From NCBI GenBank assembly GCA_963822985.1, contig CAWGJU010000006.1:558001-622000 (forward strand): DNA of 64,000 bases, in the 5' to 3' direction. The translations under genes were made by a program, and so were the position numbers. Shown here in pieces: positions 16,261 through 28,315 of the stretch (position 1 is its first letter; each line of letters starts with the position of its first letter). Source of the DNA: Thermohalobaculum sp963822985 (GTDB lineage Bacteria > Pseudomonadota > Alphaproteobacteria > Rhodobacterales > Rhodobacteraceae). The notes beneath the pieces were generated by a model, which was not told where the DNA came from, ran no database searches, and saw nothing but the letters and a program-made list of their open reading frames with translations.

Positions 16261-17298
16261 ATGAACGCGAGGCCGGGGCTGAACTTCTACTCCGACACGC
16301 AGACGCGGCCGTCGCGGGCGATGCTCGCGGCGGCGCTCGACGCCGAGACGGGCGACGAGCAGCGCGGCACCGACCCGACGACGACGCGGCTCTGCAGCCA
16401 AGTCGCGACGCTGCTCGGTCACGAGGCCGCGGTACTCCTTCCCTCTGGCACCATGTGCAACGAGATCGCGCTGGCCGTGCATGGCCGCCCTGGCGACGAG
16501 GTGATCTGCGACCGCGTCAGCCACATCGTGACGTCGGAGGCCGGCGGCCCCGCCGCGCTTTCCGGGCTGATGATCCACATGCTCGACGGCGACCGCGGCC
16601 GGTTCACCGCCGAGCAGGTGGCCGGCGCCATCCGCTCCGGCTCGCGCTACGAGCCGGTCAGCCGCATCGTCGAGGTCGAGCAGAGCGTCAACCTCGGCGG
16701 TGGCGCGATCTGGCCGCTCGACCAGCTGCGCGAGGTGCTGGCCGTCGCCCGGGCGCACGGTCTTGCCGCACACATGGACGGCGCCCGGCTGATGAACGCC
16801 GCGGTCGCCAGCGGCGCCCCGGCGGCGGACCATGCCGGCGGCTTTGACAGCGTCTGGATCGACTTCACCAAGGGGCTCGGCTGCCCGGTCGGCGCCGTGC
16901 TGGCCGGAAGGCGTCAATTCATCGACTGCGCCTGGCGGCTGAAGCAGCGCTGGGGCGGCGCCATGCGCCAGTCCGGCGTGCTGGCGGCGATGTGCCTCTA
17001 CGCCCTCGACCACAATGTCGAGCGGCTGGCCGAGGACCACCGGCTCGCCCGCGCCATCGGCGAGCGGCTGAGCGCGATGCCGGGCGTCGCCTCCGTGCTG
17101 CCGGTCGAGACCAACATCGTCATATTCGACCTTGCGGAAGGCGCGCTCGATGCCGATGCGACCGTGGCGCGACTGGCCGAGCGCGGCGTCGGCAGCGGTG
17201 TGCTCGGGCCGCGCCGGATGCGCGTCGTCACGCATCTGGATGTCGACGCGGCCGGCGCCGACACGCTCTGCCAAGCGCTCGCGGCAGTGCTGGGCTAG
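16261..17298 (+). CDS. Low-specificity threonine aldolase (PLP enzyme)
   Basis: A 345-residue fold-type I PLP enzyme that cleaves beta-hydroxy amino acids such as L-threonine or L-allo-threonine to glycine and an aldehyde. Visible features: the N-terminal NFYSDTQTRPSRAML, the cofactor-region PSGTMCNEIAL, the HMDGARLMNA aspartate motif, and the Schiff-base lysine in DFTKGLGCPVG (Lys204). Length is typical for the LtaE/GlyI family. It follows rplI by 35 bases but looks functionally separate. Stereospecificity cannot be told from the sequence; beta-eliminating lyase is the broader alternative name. Confidence 0.88.
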   Translation: MNARPGLNFYSDTQTRPSRAMLAAALDAETGDEQRGTDPTTTRLCSQVATLLGHEAAVLLPSGTMCNEIALAVHGRPGDEVICDRVSHIVTSEAGGPAALSGLMIHMLDGDRGRFTAEQVAGAIRSGSRYEPVSRIVEVEQSVNLGGGAIWPLDQLREVLAVARAHGLAAHMDGARLMNAAVASGAPAADHAGGFDSVWIDFTKGLGCPVGAVLAGRRQFIDCAWRLKQRWGGAMRQSGVLAAMCLYALDHNVERLAEDHRLARAIGERLSAMPGVASVLPVETNIVIFDLAEGALDADATVARLAERGVGSGVLGPRRMRVVTHLDVDAAGADTLCQALAAVLG

Positions 17299-17387
17299 CA
17301 GCAGTTCCGAAGCCGATCGGCCCGTTCGGGCTGCGGTCGAGATCGCAGTCTGAGATCCGAGCAGTTGCGGTCGAAAACGCTCTAACT

Positions 17388-18398
17388 TCAGGCCCGGACG
17401 ACGATCTTGCCGAAATGGCCAGCGGCGCGCATCGCGCGATAGGCCTCGCGCGCGTCGTCGAACGGCACGACATGGTCGATCACCGGCCTCAGCCCATGCG
17501 CGGCGATCGCGCGATTCATGGCCAGGAACATCGTCCGGGGGCCGACATAGATGCCGCGCACCGTCAGCGACTTGCGCATGATGTCGGTCGGCACGACCTG
17601 GCCGCGCGGGTCCGTCAGGATGCCGATCAGCGCGACCGTGCCGCCGACCCGCGCGGCCGCGATCGAGCGCTGCAACGTGCCGGGACCGCCGACTTCGACC
17701 ACGCGGTCGACGCCGCGCCCGCCGGTCATCTCCAGCACCGCCTCGTGCCAATCCGGCGAGGCGCGGTAGTTGATCGTCCCCGCCGCCCCGAGGCCGCGCA
17801 TTCGCGCGAGCTTCCCGTCGCTCGACGAGGTCACGATCGTGCGCGCACCCATCAGCGCGCAGAACTGCTGAGCAAACACCGAGACGCCGCCCGTGCCGAG
17901 CAGCAGCACTGTCTCGCCGGGGACGACCGGGCGCGGCTCGGTGAGCGCGTGCCAGGCGGTCAGGCCGGCGCAGGGCAGGCAGGCGGCCTCCTCGAAGGAC
18001 AGCCCCTCCGGCACCCGGACGACGCCCCGGGCCGACAGCACGACCTCCTCGGTCAGCACGCCCTGTCGCGCACCACCCAGCGCCGAGGCCATGGCCTCGG
18101 GCGAGCACTCGCCGGCCTCCCAGTCCTGGAAGAAGCAGCTCGCCACCCGGTCGCCGACAGCGAGGCCCGTGACGCCATCGCCGAGCGCGATCACCTCGCC
18201 CGCGGCGTCCGAGTTGGGCACGGTCGGATAGGCCAGCTTGCGCGCCGCCGGGTTCTCGATCGTCGCGAGGTCGCGATAGTTGATCGAGCTCGCCCGCAAT
18301 CGCACGGCAATCTCGCCCGGTCCGGGCCGAGGCGACGGACGCTCGGCCAGCTCCAGCGCGTCGACGCCGCCCTCCGAAACGATCTGCCAGGCCCGCAT
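17388..18398 (-). CDS. Zinc-type/quinone-reductase-like NAD(P)-dependent alcohol dehydrogenase
   Basis: A 336-residue medium-chain dehydrogenase/reductase. The N-terminal GroES-like domain carries RASSINYRDLATIENP and GVTGLAVGDRVASCF; the Rossmann loop is LLLGTGGVSVFAQQF near residues 163-177. The structural-zinc Cys cluster of classical alcohol dehydrogenases is absent, so it is closer to the quinone-oxidoreductase/YhdH-like branch that reduces quinones or enoyl compounds with NAD(P)H. The start at 18398 is chosen for the GGAGGG site 4 bases upstream. It lies tail-to-tail with the threonine aldolase gene and just downstream of the SDR gene on the same strand. Confidence 0.85.
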   Translation of the reverse strand: MRAWQIVSEGGVDALELAERPSPRPGPGEIAVRLRASSINYRDLATIENPAARKLAYPTVPNSDAAGEVIALGDGVTGLAVGDRVASCFFQDWEAGECSPEAMASALGGARQGVLTEEVVLSARGVVRVPEGLSFEEAACLPCAGLTAWHALTEPRPVVPGETVLLLGTGGVSVFAQQFCALMGARTIVTSSSDGKLARMRGLGAAGTINYRASPDWHEAVLEMTGGRGVDRVVEVGGPGTLQRSIAAARVGGTVALIGILTDPRGQVVPTDIMRKSLTVRGIYVGPRTMFLAMNRAIAAHGLRPVIDHVVPFDDAREAYRAMRAAGHFGKIVVRA

Positions 18399-18462
18399 CG
18401 CACCCTCCGTTTGTCCCTGCCCGAGCCGCGCCCGCTTAGTCACGTCTCGTCGGCGCGTCCGC

Positions 18463-18502
18463 GTCAGGTAGTCAGGTAGTCAGGTAGTCAGGTAGTCAGG
18501 TA
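18463..18502. repeat. Five perfect 8-bp tandem repeats at the SDR gene end
   Basis: Five head-to-tail copies of GTCAGGTA (plus strand). On the minus strand the first units encode the last residues of the SDR protein and its stop (TAC CTG ACT ACC TGA), and the remaining copies lie between that gene and the downstream alcohol dehydrogenase gene. As the unit is not a multiple of three, copy-number change within the coding part would alter the C-terminal residues and stop. Confidence 0.9.
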
Positions 18503-19180
18503 ACCGCCATCGGCCAGATGCGTCGAGCCCGTGACGAAGCTCGCCTTGGCCGAAAGCAGCCAGACGATCAGTTCGGCGATCTCCTCCGGCCGGCCCCAGC
18601 GCCCGAGCTTCTGCCGCTGCAGCAGGGCGTCGGCCATCGCGTTGTCCTGCCGGACCACTTCCGTCATCGCCGTCTCGACATAGCCGGGCGCCACCGCGTT
18701 GACCCGGATCCCGTCGGGCGCCCAGCGTGCCGCCAGCGCGCGGGTCAGGTTGATGACGCCGGCCTTGGATGCCGCATATGCCGGCGCCCGCGGGTTCGCG
18801 ACATAGCCCATGATCGAGGCGATGGTGACGACCGCGCCGGCCGCCCGCCTCAACGCCGGATGGGCGGCAACGCAGGCCCGCACCGTGCCCGTCAGATTGA
18901 CGTCCAGCACGCGCGCGAAGCTCTCGATCTCCCACTCCGCCTCGCGCGCCACCATGCCGGCGGCGGTGACCAGCCCGTCGAGACGGTCAAAGCGCGCGAA
19001 CAGCGCCGCGACGGCCGCATCGTCGGTCACGTCCAGCCGCTCGGCCTCGCCGCCCGCCGCCGCGACCTCGGCCTCGCTCAGGCCTGTGGCGAGCACGCGC
19101 CAGCCTTGCGCCCGCAACAGCTCGGCGGTCGCCCGGCCGATGCCGCTCGTCCCTCCCGTCACGATCGCTGTCTTCGTCAC
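18488..19180 (-). CDS. SDR-family NAD(P)-dependent oxidoreductase
   Basis: A 230-residue classical short-chain dehydrogenase. The cofactor motif TGGTSGIG is at residues 8-15, the LVTAAG segment replaces the common NNAG, and the catalytic triad is completed by Ser in TIASIMGY plus Tyr135 and Lys139 in YAASK. The C-terminal region LLSAKASFVTGSTHLADGGY is typical of 3-oxoacyl-reductase-like members. Substrate is unknown. The last residues (YLTT) and the stop lie inside a five-copy 8-bp tandem repeat. It is divergent from dnaB. Confidence 0.88.
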   Translation of the reverse strand: MTKTAIVTGGTSGIGRATAELLRAQGWRVLATGLSEAEVAAAGGEAERLDVTDDAAVAALFARFDRLDGLVTAAGMVAREAEWEIESFARVLDVNLTGTVRACVAAHPALRRAAGAVVTIASIMGYVANPRAPAYAASKAGVINLTRALAARWAPDGIRVNAVAPGYVETAMTEVVRQDNAMADALLQRQKLGRWGRPEEIAELIVWLLSAKASFVTGSTHLADGGYLTT

Positions 19181-19415
19181 CCTGTTCTCCCTCCGGCTGT
19201 GCGCATGGCCTGCCCGCGGTTATTCCGAACCTGTCCACAGCATATGCCGGCCTATCGGTCTCGCGACAAAGGGCTTTTGCCGGGCACTCACATGCACCCA
19301 CCGGATCTGGTGAGAAACCCGGGCATAGCCACAGCATCTGCCGATATTCCGCGTGCCAGGCGCTCCGCTTTGCCCTAGGTTGTCACTCGCGGGGGCAGCG
19401 CAAGAGAGCAGGTGA

Positions 19416-20948
19416 ATGGCAGACGGCGGAAGGATTCCGGGCGAGCGGCTGCAGCCGCACAACATCGAGGCAGAGCAGGCGCTGCTGGGCGCGCTGCTGC
19501 TCAACAATGAGATCTACGACCGCATCGAGGCCATCGTCGAGCCCAGGCACTTTTACGACCCGGTGCACGGTCGCATCTACCAGACCGCCGCGCGGCGCAT
19601 CGGCAAGAACGCGCTCGCCTCGCCGGTGACGCTGAAGCCGTTCCTGGCCGACGACGAGGGGCTGGCCGAGCTCGGCGGCGTCGACTACCTGGCGCGGCTG
19701 GCGGGCGCCGCCATCTCCATCGTCGCCGCGCGCGACTATGCCCAGTCGATCCGCGACCTCGCCATGCGCCGCGACCTCATCCGCATCGGCGACGAGATTC
19801 AGGGGCGCGCCACCGATTTCACCGACGACAAGGAGCCGGTCGAGCAGATCACCGACGCCGAGCAGGCGCTCTACCAGCTCGCCGAGAAGGGCAAGTACGA
19901 GGGCGGCTTCGTCTCCTTCCGCCAGGCGGCGAAGGACGCGACCGAGATGATCAACCGCGCTTTTCAGCGCGGCGGCGGGCTGGCCGGCATCTCGTCGGGG
20001 CTGCACGAGCTCGACTACAAGCTCGGCGGCCTGCGCAACTCGGATCTCTTGATCCTCGCCGGGCGCCCCTCGATGGGCAAGACGGCGCTCGCCACCAACA
20101 TCGCCTTCAACATCGCCAAGAAGCACCGTAAGGGCACGCGGCCGGACGGTACCGAGGGCACCGTCGAGGGCGGCGTCGTCGGCTTCTTCTCGCTTGAGAT
20201 GTCGTCCGAGCAGCTCGCCAACCGCATCCTCGCCGCCGAGGCGCGCATCCGCAGCCACGAGCTTCTCGCCGGCAAGATCACCGAGGACCAGATGCGCAGC
20301 TTCATCGAGGTGGCGCGCGACCTCGAGCGCATGCCGCTCTACATCGACGACACGCCCGCCCTGCCGATCTCGGCGCTGGCCGCCCGCGCCCGGCGCCTGA
20401 AGCGCCAGCACGGGCTCGACGTGCTGGTCATCGACTATCTCCAGCTCGTCCGCCCGGCCTCGTCGCGCGACCAGGGCCGCGTCAACGAGGTCTCCGAGAT
20501 CAGCCAGGGGCTGAAGGCCATCGCCAAGGAGCTCGACATCCCCGTCATCGCCCTCTCCCAGCTCTCCCGCAAGGTCGAGGACCGCGAGGACAAGCGGCCG
20601 CAGCTGGCCGACCTGCGCGAGTCGGGCTCGATCGAGCAGGACGCCGATGTGGTGATGTTCGTCTACCGCGAGAGTTATTATCACGACCGCAGCAAGCCCG
20701 GCGAGGACGACGAGAGGTTCCCCGAATGGATGTCCAAGGCCGAAAAGCTGCATGGCCGCGCCGAGGTCATCATCGGCAAGCAGCGGCACGGGCCCATCGG
20801 CACGGTGGACCTGCATTTCGAGGACAGCCTGACCAAGTTCACCGATCCGGTGCGCGAGGGCAGCGGTTACACGCCGGCGGCGCCCGGCAAGGCCGGGAGC
20901 GCCGGGAGCGCCCCCGGCATCGGCTACGACGCCAACTCGTTCTCGTGA
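19416..20948 (+). CDS. dnaB: Replicative DNA helicase
   Basis: DnaB, the hexameric replication-fork helicase, 510 residues with no intein. The N-terminal domain (HNIEAEQALLGALLLNNEIY) is followed by the RecA-like domain with Walker A GRPSMGKTA at residues 216-224, GFFSLEMSSEQLANR, and Walker B LDVLVIDYLQLV. The C-terminal part has LADLRESGSIEQDADVVMFV and IIGKQRHGPIGTV, all conserved. It is followed 7 bases later by alr, an arrangement common in alphaproteobacteria. Confidence 0.97.
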   Translation: MADGGRIPGERLQPHNIEAEQALLGALLLNNEIYDRIEAIVEPRHFYDPVHGRIYQTAARRIGKNALASPVTLKPFLADDEGLAELGGVDYLARLAGAAISIVAARDYAQSIRDLAMRRDLIRIGDEIQGRATDFTDDKEPVEQITDAEQALYQLAEKGKYEGGFVSFRQAAKDATEMINRAFQRGGGLAGISSGLHELDYKLGGLRNSDLLILAGRPSMGKTALATNIAFNIAKKHRKGTRPDGTEGTVEGGVVGFFSLEMSSEQLANRILAAEARIRSHELLAGKITEDQMRSFIEVARDLERMPLYIDDTPALPISALAARARRLKRQHGLDVLVIDYLQLVRPASSRDQGRVNEVSEISQGLKAIAKELDIPVIALSQLSRKVEDREDKRPQLADLRESGSIEQDADVVMFVYRESYYHDRSKPGEDDERFPEWMSKAEKLHGRAEVIIGKQRHGPIGTVDLHFEDSLTKFTDPVREGSGYTPAAPGKAGSAGSAPGIGYDANSFS

Positions 20949-20955
20949 CCGGGCG

Positions 20956-21999
20956 GTGAGCCTGCGGGCGCGGCTGACCGTCGACCTCGGCGCCGTCGTC
21001 GCGAACTGGCGGGCGCTCGACGCGCTGACGCCGCCCGGCTGCGAGACCGCGGCCGTCGTCAAGGGCGACGGCTATGGCTGCGACGCGGCACGCGTCGGCC
21101 GGGCGCTGGCGCGTGCGGGGGTGCGCACCTTCTTCGTCGCCGTCGCTCTGGAGGGCGAGCACCTGCGCGACGCGGTCGGGCCCCAGCCCGCCATCTATGT
21201 CCTCGCCGGCTATTCGCGCGAGACGACGGCCCGCTATGCCGCGCACGACCTGCGTCCCGTGCTGAACAGCGCCGATCAGGCCCGCGCCTGGTTCGAGACC
21301 CGCCCCGGCGCGCCGGCGGCCGTGCAGGTCGACACCGGCATGAACCGCCTCGGCATGGAGGCCGATGAGTTCGCCGAGCTCGGCCCCCTGCCCGACGCGG
21401 TCAGGCTGGTCATGAGCCATATGGGCTGCGCCGACGACCCCGGGCACCCGATGAACGGGGCGCAGCTGACCGAGTTCCTGCGGCTGACGCAAAAGATCGA
21501 CCGCCCGCGCTCGCTCAGCGCCACCGCCGGGATGCTGCTCGGCCCCGATTATCAGTTCGACATGGCGCGGCCGGGCATCGGCCTCTTCGGCGGCCTGCCC
21601 TTCAGGCAGGCGCGCCCGGTGGTGACGCTGGAGGCGCCGATCATTCAGGTCCGCGACCTCGCCGCCGGCGAGAGCGTCGGCTACGCCGCCGCCTGGACCG
21701 CCGCCCGGCCGAGCCGGATCGCCACCGTCGGCCTCGGCTATGCCGACGGGCTGATCCGCGCGAGCGGAGCCCGCGGCGCCGCCTGGATCGGCGATGCCCA
21801 GGTCCCCTTCGCCGGCCGCGTCTCGATGGACCTCGTCACCCTCGACGTCACCGATTGCCGCTGCGCACCCGGCGACATGGTCGAGTTCGTCGGCCCGCAC
21901 CAGGGCATCGACGCGGTGGCCGAGATGGCCGGCACGATCGGCCACGAGGTGCTCACCGCGCTCGGCGGCCGCTTCCGCCGCACCTATATCGGGGGTTGA
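20956..21999 (+). CDS. alr: Alanine racemase
   Basis: A PLP-dependent racemase making D-alanine for peptidoglycan, 347 residues. The Schiff-base lysine is Lys36 in VVKGDGYGC, and the opposing catalytic tyrosine is Tyr262 in GLGYADGLIR. The PLP phosphate region and AGRVSMDLV are also present. The GTG start at 20956 leaves 7 bases after the dnaB stop and places the usual RARLTVDLGAVVANWR opening at the N-terminus, so the two genes are probably co-transcribed. Confidence 0.95.
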   Translation: MSLRARLTVDLGAVVANWRALDALTPPGCETAAVVKGDGYGCDAARVGRALARAGVRTFFVAVALEGEHLRDAVGPQPAIYVLAGYSRETTARYAAHDLRPVLNSADQARAWFETRPGAPAAVQVDTGMNRLGMEADEFAELGPLPDAVRLVMSHMGCADDPGHPMNGAQLTEFLRLTQKIDRPRSLSATAGMLLGPDYQFDMARPGIGLFGGLPFRQARPVVTLEAPIIQVRDLAAGESVGYAAAWTAARPSRIATVGLGYADGLIRASGARGAAWIGDAQVPFAGRVSMDLVTLDVTDCRCAPGDMVEFVGPHQGIDAVAEMAGTIGHEVLTALGGRFRRTYIGG

Positions 22000-22049
22000 G
22001 CGCGACACGGCGCTTGCCTCCGCCCCCGGCCTGCGCCATCTGCCGCGCG

Positions 22050-23195
22050 ATGCGCCCCCTCCTTCTCTCCAGCGTCGCTGCACTCGGGGCGCTCGTGGCC
22101 TGCGCCGGGCCGCCCGCCCCCATCGACTGGCAGGCATGGCTCAGCGCCGAGCGCTCGATCGGGCGGATGCGCGACGACCCGGCGCCGCTCGACGCGCCCT
22201 TCGACAACGCGACGCTGGCGCGCAACTTCCGGACGATCGCCTTCGAGGTCGAGCGCGACCCCTTCGGCACGGGCGCGGCCCCGCAGGGGCTCGGCGCCAG
22301 CCAGCTGCTGCGGCGCTGGCACGGCCCGGTGCTCTGGGCCGTCTACGCCTCGCCGGCCGAGCAGGCGCGGGTCCGCCCGCTGGTGCACGGCTTCTCGGCG
22401 CGGCTCGCGGGCCTCACGGGACTCGCCATCCGCCCCGCCGGCCGCGAGGCGAGCATGGGCCCCAGGACGGGGCCCAGGACGGGTCCCACGGCGCAGCCCG
22501 CCAACCTACAGATCTGGGTCGTGCCCGACGCGATCGGCGGCTTCATCGAGACCCTGCCGGGCGGGGCGCCCGAGACCGGCGGCACCGGCGAACCCGCGGA
22601 GCAGGTGCGGGCGCGCATCGCCGAGTTCATCCGCATCTGGTACGGCGCCACCGCCTCGCCCTGCGCCGCCCAGTTCTTCAACGTCGACCGCCCCGCCGCC
22701 GAGGCCGGCACCATCCTTGGCGCCCTGGTCCTGATCCGCGCCGGCCTGCCCGAGGCGCTGCTGCGCTCCTGCGTCGAGGAGGAGCTGACGCAGTCAATGG
22801 GCCTGCCGAACGACGACGCCGGCGTCCGCCCCTCCATCTTCAACGACGAGAAGGAGTTCGGCGTCCTGACCGCCCACGACGAACTCCTGCTGCGCGTCCT
22901 CTACGACCGCCGCCTTGCGCCAGGCATGCCGCCGGAAACGGCCATGCCCGTGGTCCGCCGAGATCATCGCCGAGCTGCGGCCCGTGGAGTGAGAGCTGGC
23001 GCGACTGATTCGCGGCTCGTTGCTGGCACCGGCCTTCGCAAATGTTGTACTTACGAACGGAACCGCAATCCACGCGCGAGCCCCTACCGACATATCGGCA
23101 ACCGCGGATTGCAAAACTGGGCTCAGGGCCACTTGAGTGAGGAAAGTCTGAACGCTGTGCCCGGACCCATGTCATGTAGCCATCGCGGCGGGTGA
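22050..23195 (+). CDS. DUF2927-family lipoprotein, probably frameshifted near its 3' end
   Basis: As read, a 381-residue predicted lipoprotein (lipobox LVAC in MRPLLLSSVAALGALVAC) of the DUF2927 family, common in Rhodobacterales. Family segments include LARNFRTIAFEVERDPFG, LRRWHGPVLWAVYA and EELTQSMGLPNDD ... SIFNDEKEFGVLT. After PETAMPVVRR the reading becomes Arg-rich and unlike the family. Omitting one C at about 22957-22959 gives VVREIIAELRPVE followed by TGA at 22990-22992, the expected end. So the true gene probably ends at 22992 and the last ~68 residues are artefactual or result from a recent mutation. A GPRTGPRTGP repeat (about 22459-22490) is also present. Function unknown. Confidence 0.75.
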   Translation: MRPLLLSSVAALGALVACAGPPAPIDWQAWLSAERSIGRMRDDPAPLDAPFDNATLARNFRTIAFEVERDPFGTGAAPQGLGASQLLRRWHGPVLWAVYASPAEQARVRPLVHGFSARLAGLTGLAIRPAGREASMGPRTGPRTGPTAQPANLQIWVVPDAIGGFIETLPGGAPETGGTGEPAEQVRARIAEFIRIWYGATASPCAAQFFNVDRPAAEAGTILGALVLIRAGLPEALLRSCVEEELTQSMGLPNDDAGVRPSIFNDEKEFGVLTAHDELLLRVLYDRRLAPGMPPETAMPVVRRDHRRAAARGVRAGATDSRLVAGTGLRKCCTYERNRNPRASPYRHIGNRGLQNWAQGHLSEESLNAVPGPMSCSHRGG

Positions 23196-23245
23196 TCCGC
23201 GGTTTCGGCGCCATAGCTGGCGCGCGGTGGCACTAGGGGTGTAAG

Positions 23246-24151
23246 ATGAACAGGAGGCTTTCAGGAATGCTTGCGGCGACGGTTATCGCGTTCGCCGCGT
23301 CGCCGTTTGGTGCGAGCGCCGCCGTGATGGATTTCACGGGCATCAACGGGAATCGGACGTCTACTGGGAAGAAGACAACTTTCTTTTTAAGCCGGTCAAC
23401 GCATTGGCCGACGCCGCTAAATGCTTTGAGAAGGACTGTTTCTGGAGATTAAGTCAAGGAACTGCACGACGATGACGTATGACGTTCCGGGCGTCGACGG
23501 CGCAGATAGCCCGTGACTCTCCGTTCGCCAATAATGGGACGGGCGGAACCGGATCCTACAGAAAAGATAACAATACAAGCGACAGCAAGGTGACTGAAGG
23601 CGAGCTAGATGCAGTTTATAACAATGTTTTCGACCTAAACTACTTCTATTTCGTACTCGTTGGGAACGGGGTTGAGACGGAAAACAGCTTTACCGCGACT
23701 GGAACTTACAACAACGGTCGGAACGATATCAGCCGAGATTGTTCTCGGCGCCACGCTAGAGACTTTCAATGCCACGGTATCTAGTCCGCCATCTGGCAAA
23801 ACTGGCATCAACTCGGTTACGACAACTTATGCAAAAACTACGACGGGTAGCTGCTCGTCGAGCACCACAACAATTGACAAAATCTGCGGCTATTGGGCGG
23901 CGCTCAATGGCGACTGGAAGGACCTCGTCTCAGTGACATGGGTGACAAACACGTTTGGGAACGACAGCAATCCAAAATCTGCGCAGATGCGGTTGGATTG
24001 CGTCGCCGCCAACGGCGAGTCGCTCGCCAACACTGCGTGCGTGCCGACGACGACCGTTGTACCGCTTCCTGCGCCGATCCTCTTGCTGCTCGGCGGCATC
24101 GGAGTGCTCGGTATTGCCGGGCGTCGCCGCAAGGACGGCGTGATGGTCTGA
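23246..24151 (+). pseudogene. Decayed VPLPA-CTERM exported protein gene
   Basis: The start gives a clear signal peptide (MNRRLSGMLAATVIAFAASP, then FGASAAVMDFTG) and the end a VPLPA-type sorting tail: VPLPAPILLLLGGIGVLGI then AGRRRKDG, i.e. motif, membrane segment and Arg cluster. Between them the protein is spread over several frames: sensible peptides DVYWEEDNFLFKPVNALADA (about 23360 on), TYDVPGVDGADSP (about 23475), VYNNVFDLNYFYFVLVGNG, and ISAEIVLGATLETFNATV. At least three frame changes lie near 23358, 23470-23510 and 23730. Base composition is clearly less GC-rich than its neighbours. VPLPA-CTERM proteins are surface or matrix proteins sorted by an exosortase-like system. Decay is more likely than a cluster of errors, but neither is excluded. 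Confidence 0.7.
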
Positions 24152-24454
24152 CCCGCAACTGGATCTATTTAGGAGAATGGAGTGGCCGCGCCTTGGCGGG
24201 GCCACTCGTGTTAAACGCCGGCCTGGCCAGAACTCCAGCCGGAAATGCGTGAACGTTTCTACATAATAATTCCAGCTTGTTGGAAGTTCGCCAACCTTGG
24301 CGCTACGAGACCGCCCCGTCTCCCGGGCCACGGTCCCTTCCTCCGGCTCGGCTGATCTCCCACCATTGCCCTCTGCCGCGCCATCGGTATAACGCGCCGG
24401 ATTGTCCGCCCGCTGTCGAGTCGCCCGCGCCCGCTGGGGCGCCCGGAGCCCTGG
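24152..24454. other. Intergenic region before carB
   Basis: About 300 bases with no supportable gene. It holds the hairpin at 24182-24205 and should contain the carB promoter and leader, but no -35/-10 pair stood out clearly. Confidence 0.4.
24182..24205 (+). terminator. Candidate terminator hairpin after the VPLPA-CTERM pseudogene
   Basis: Stem 24182-24192 pairs with 24195-24205 (11 positions, one mismatch), starting GTGGCC and ending GGCCAC. No strong T tract follows (TCGTGTTAAAC), so termination is plausible but weak. Confidence 0.4.
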
Positions 24455-27712
<3,258 letters not shown>

Positions 27713-27772
27713 CTTTGTCGCGGCTGCCCTTGCGGAATGGCCGGGCTCTCCCTATCCTCTCGATGTGAGCAC

Positions 27773-27808
27773 GGGGCCGCGCCGATGGCGCGGCTCCGGT
27801 CGCTTTTT
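27773..27808 (+). terminator. Intrinsic terminator between carB and greA
   Basis: An 11-base-pair stem (27773-27783 with 27787-27797, one G-U pair) around a GAT loop, followed by TTTTT at 27804-27808. It is the best intrinsic terminator in the window and separates carB from greA. Confidence 0.75.
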
Positions 27809-27839
27809 GCGTGACTGCGTTGGTCCTCGGAGAGGGGCG

Positions 27840-28313
27840 ATGGACAAGGTTCCCATGACGAAGCAGGGTCATTCGGCCCTCAATACCGAGCTGAAGACCC
27901 TGAAGGAAGAAACGCGCCCGGCCGTCATCCGAGCGATCGCCGAGGCGCGCGAGCACGGCGACCTCAGCGAGAACGCGGAATACCATGCGGCGCGCGAGCG
28001 GCAGAGCTTCGTCGAGGGCCGCATCGCCGAGCTCGAGGACCTGATCGGACGGGCCGATGTCATCGACCCGGCCAAGTTCTCGGACAGCACCATCCGCTTC
28101 GGCGCCACCGTCGAAATCGTCGACGAGGACACCGACGAGGAGAAGGTCTACCAGATCGTCGGCGAGCCCGAGGCCGATATCGACCGCGGCAAGCTGAACC
28201 TGCGCTCGCCGCTGGCGCGCGCCCTGATCGGCAAGGAAAAGGGCGACAGCGTCGAGGTGATGACGCCGGGCGGCGGCCGCTCCTACGAGATCCTCAGCGT
28301 CAAGTACTTCTGA
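27840..28313 (+). CDS. greA: Transcription elongation factor GreA
   Basis: GreA rescues backtracked RNA polymerase by stimulating transcript cleavage. It is 157 residues, the family length. The N-terminal coiled coil has the acidic tip motif EHGDLSENAEYHAARERQSF (catalytic Asp/Glu), and the C-terminal FKBP-like domain carries GKLNLRSPLARALIGKEKGD and VEVMTPGGGRSYEI. The ATG at 27840 (MDKVPMTKQGHSAL) is chosen over upstream in-frame codons because it gives the normal length and has AGAGGGG just upstream. Confidence 0.96.
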   Translation: MDKVPMTKQGHSALNTELKTLKEETRPAVIRAIAEAREHGDLSENAEYHAARERQSFVEGRIAELEDLIGRADVIDPAKFSDSTIRFGATVEIVDEDTDEEKVYQIVGEPEADIDRGKLNLRSPLARALIGKEKGDSVEVMTPGGGRSYEILSVKYF

Positions 28314-28315
28314 GG

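Noticed and set aside
15865..18108. 747-codon minus-strand open frame across rplI, the aldolase gene and beyond
   Set aside because: It runs antisense through several well-supported genes and contains complement artefacts of their motifs.
18463..18502. Short tandem repeats considered as a CRISPR array
   Set aside because: Units are 8 bases with no spacers; it is a simple tandem repeat.
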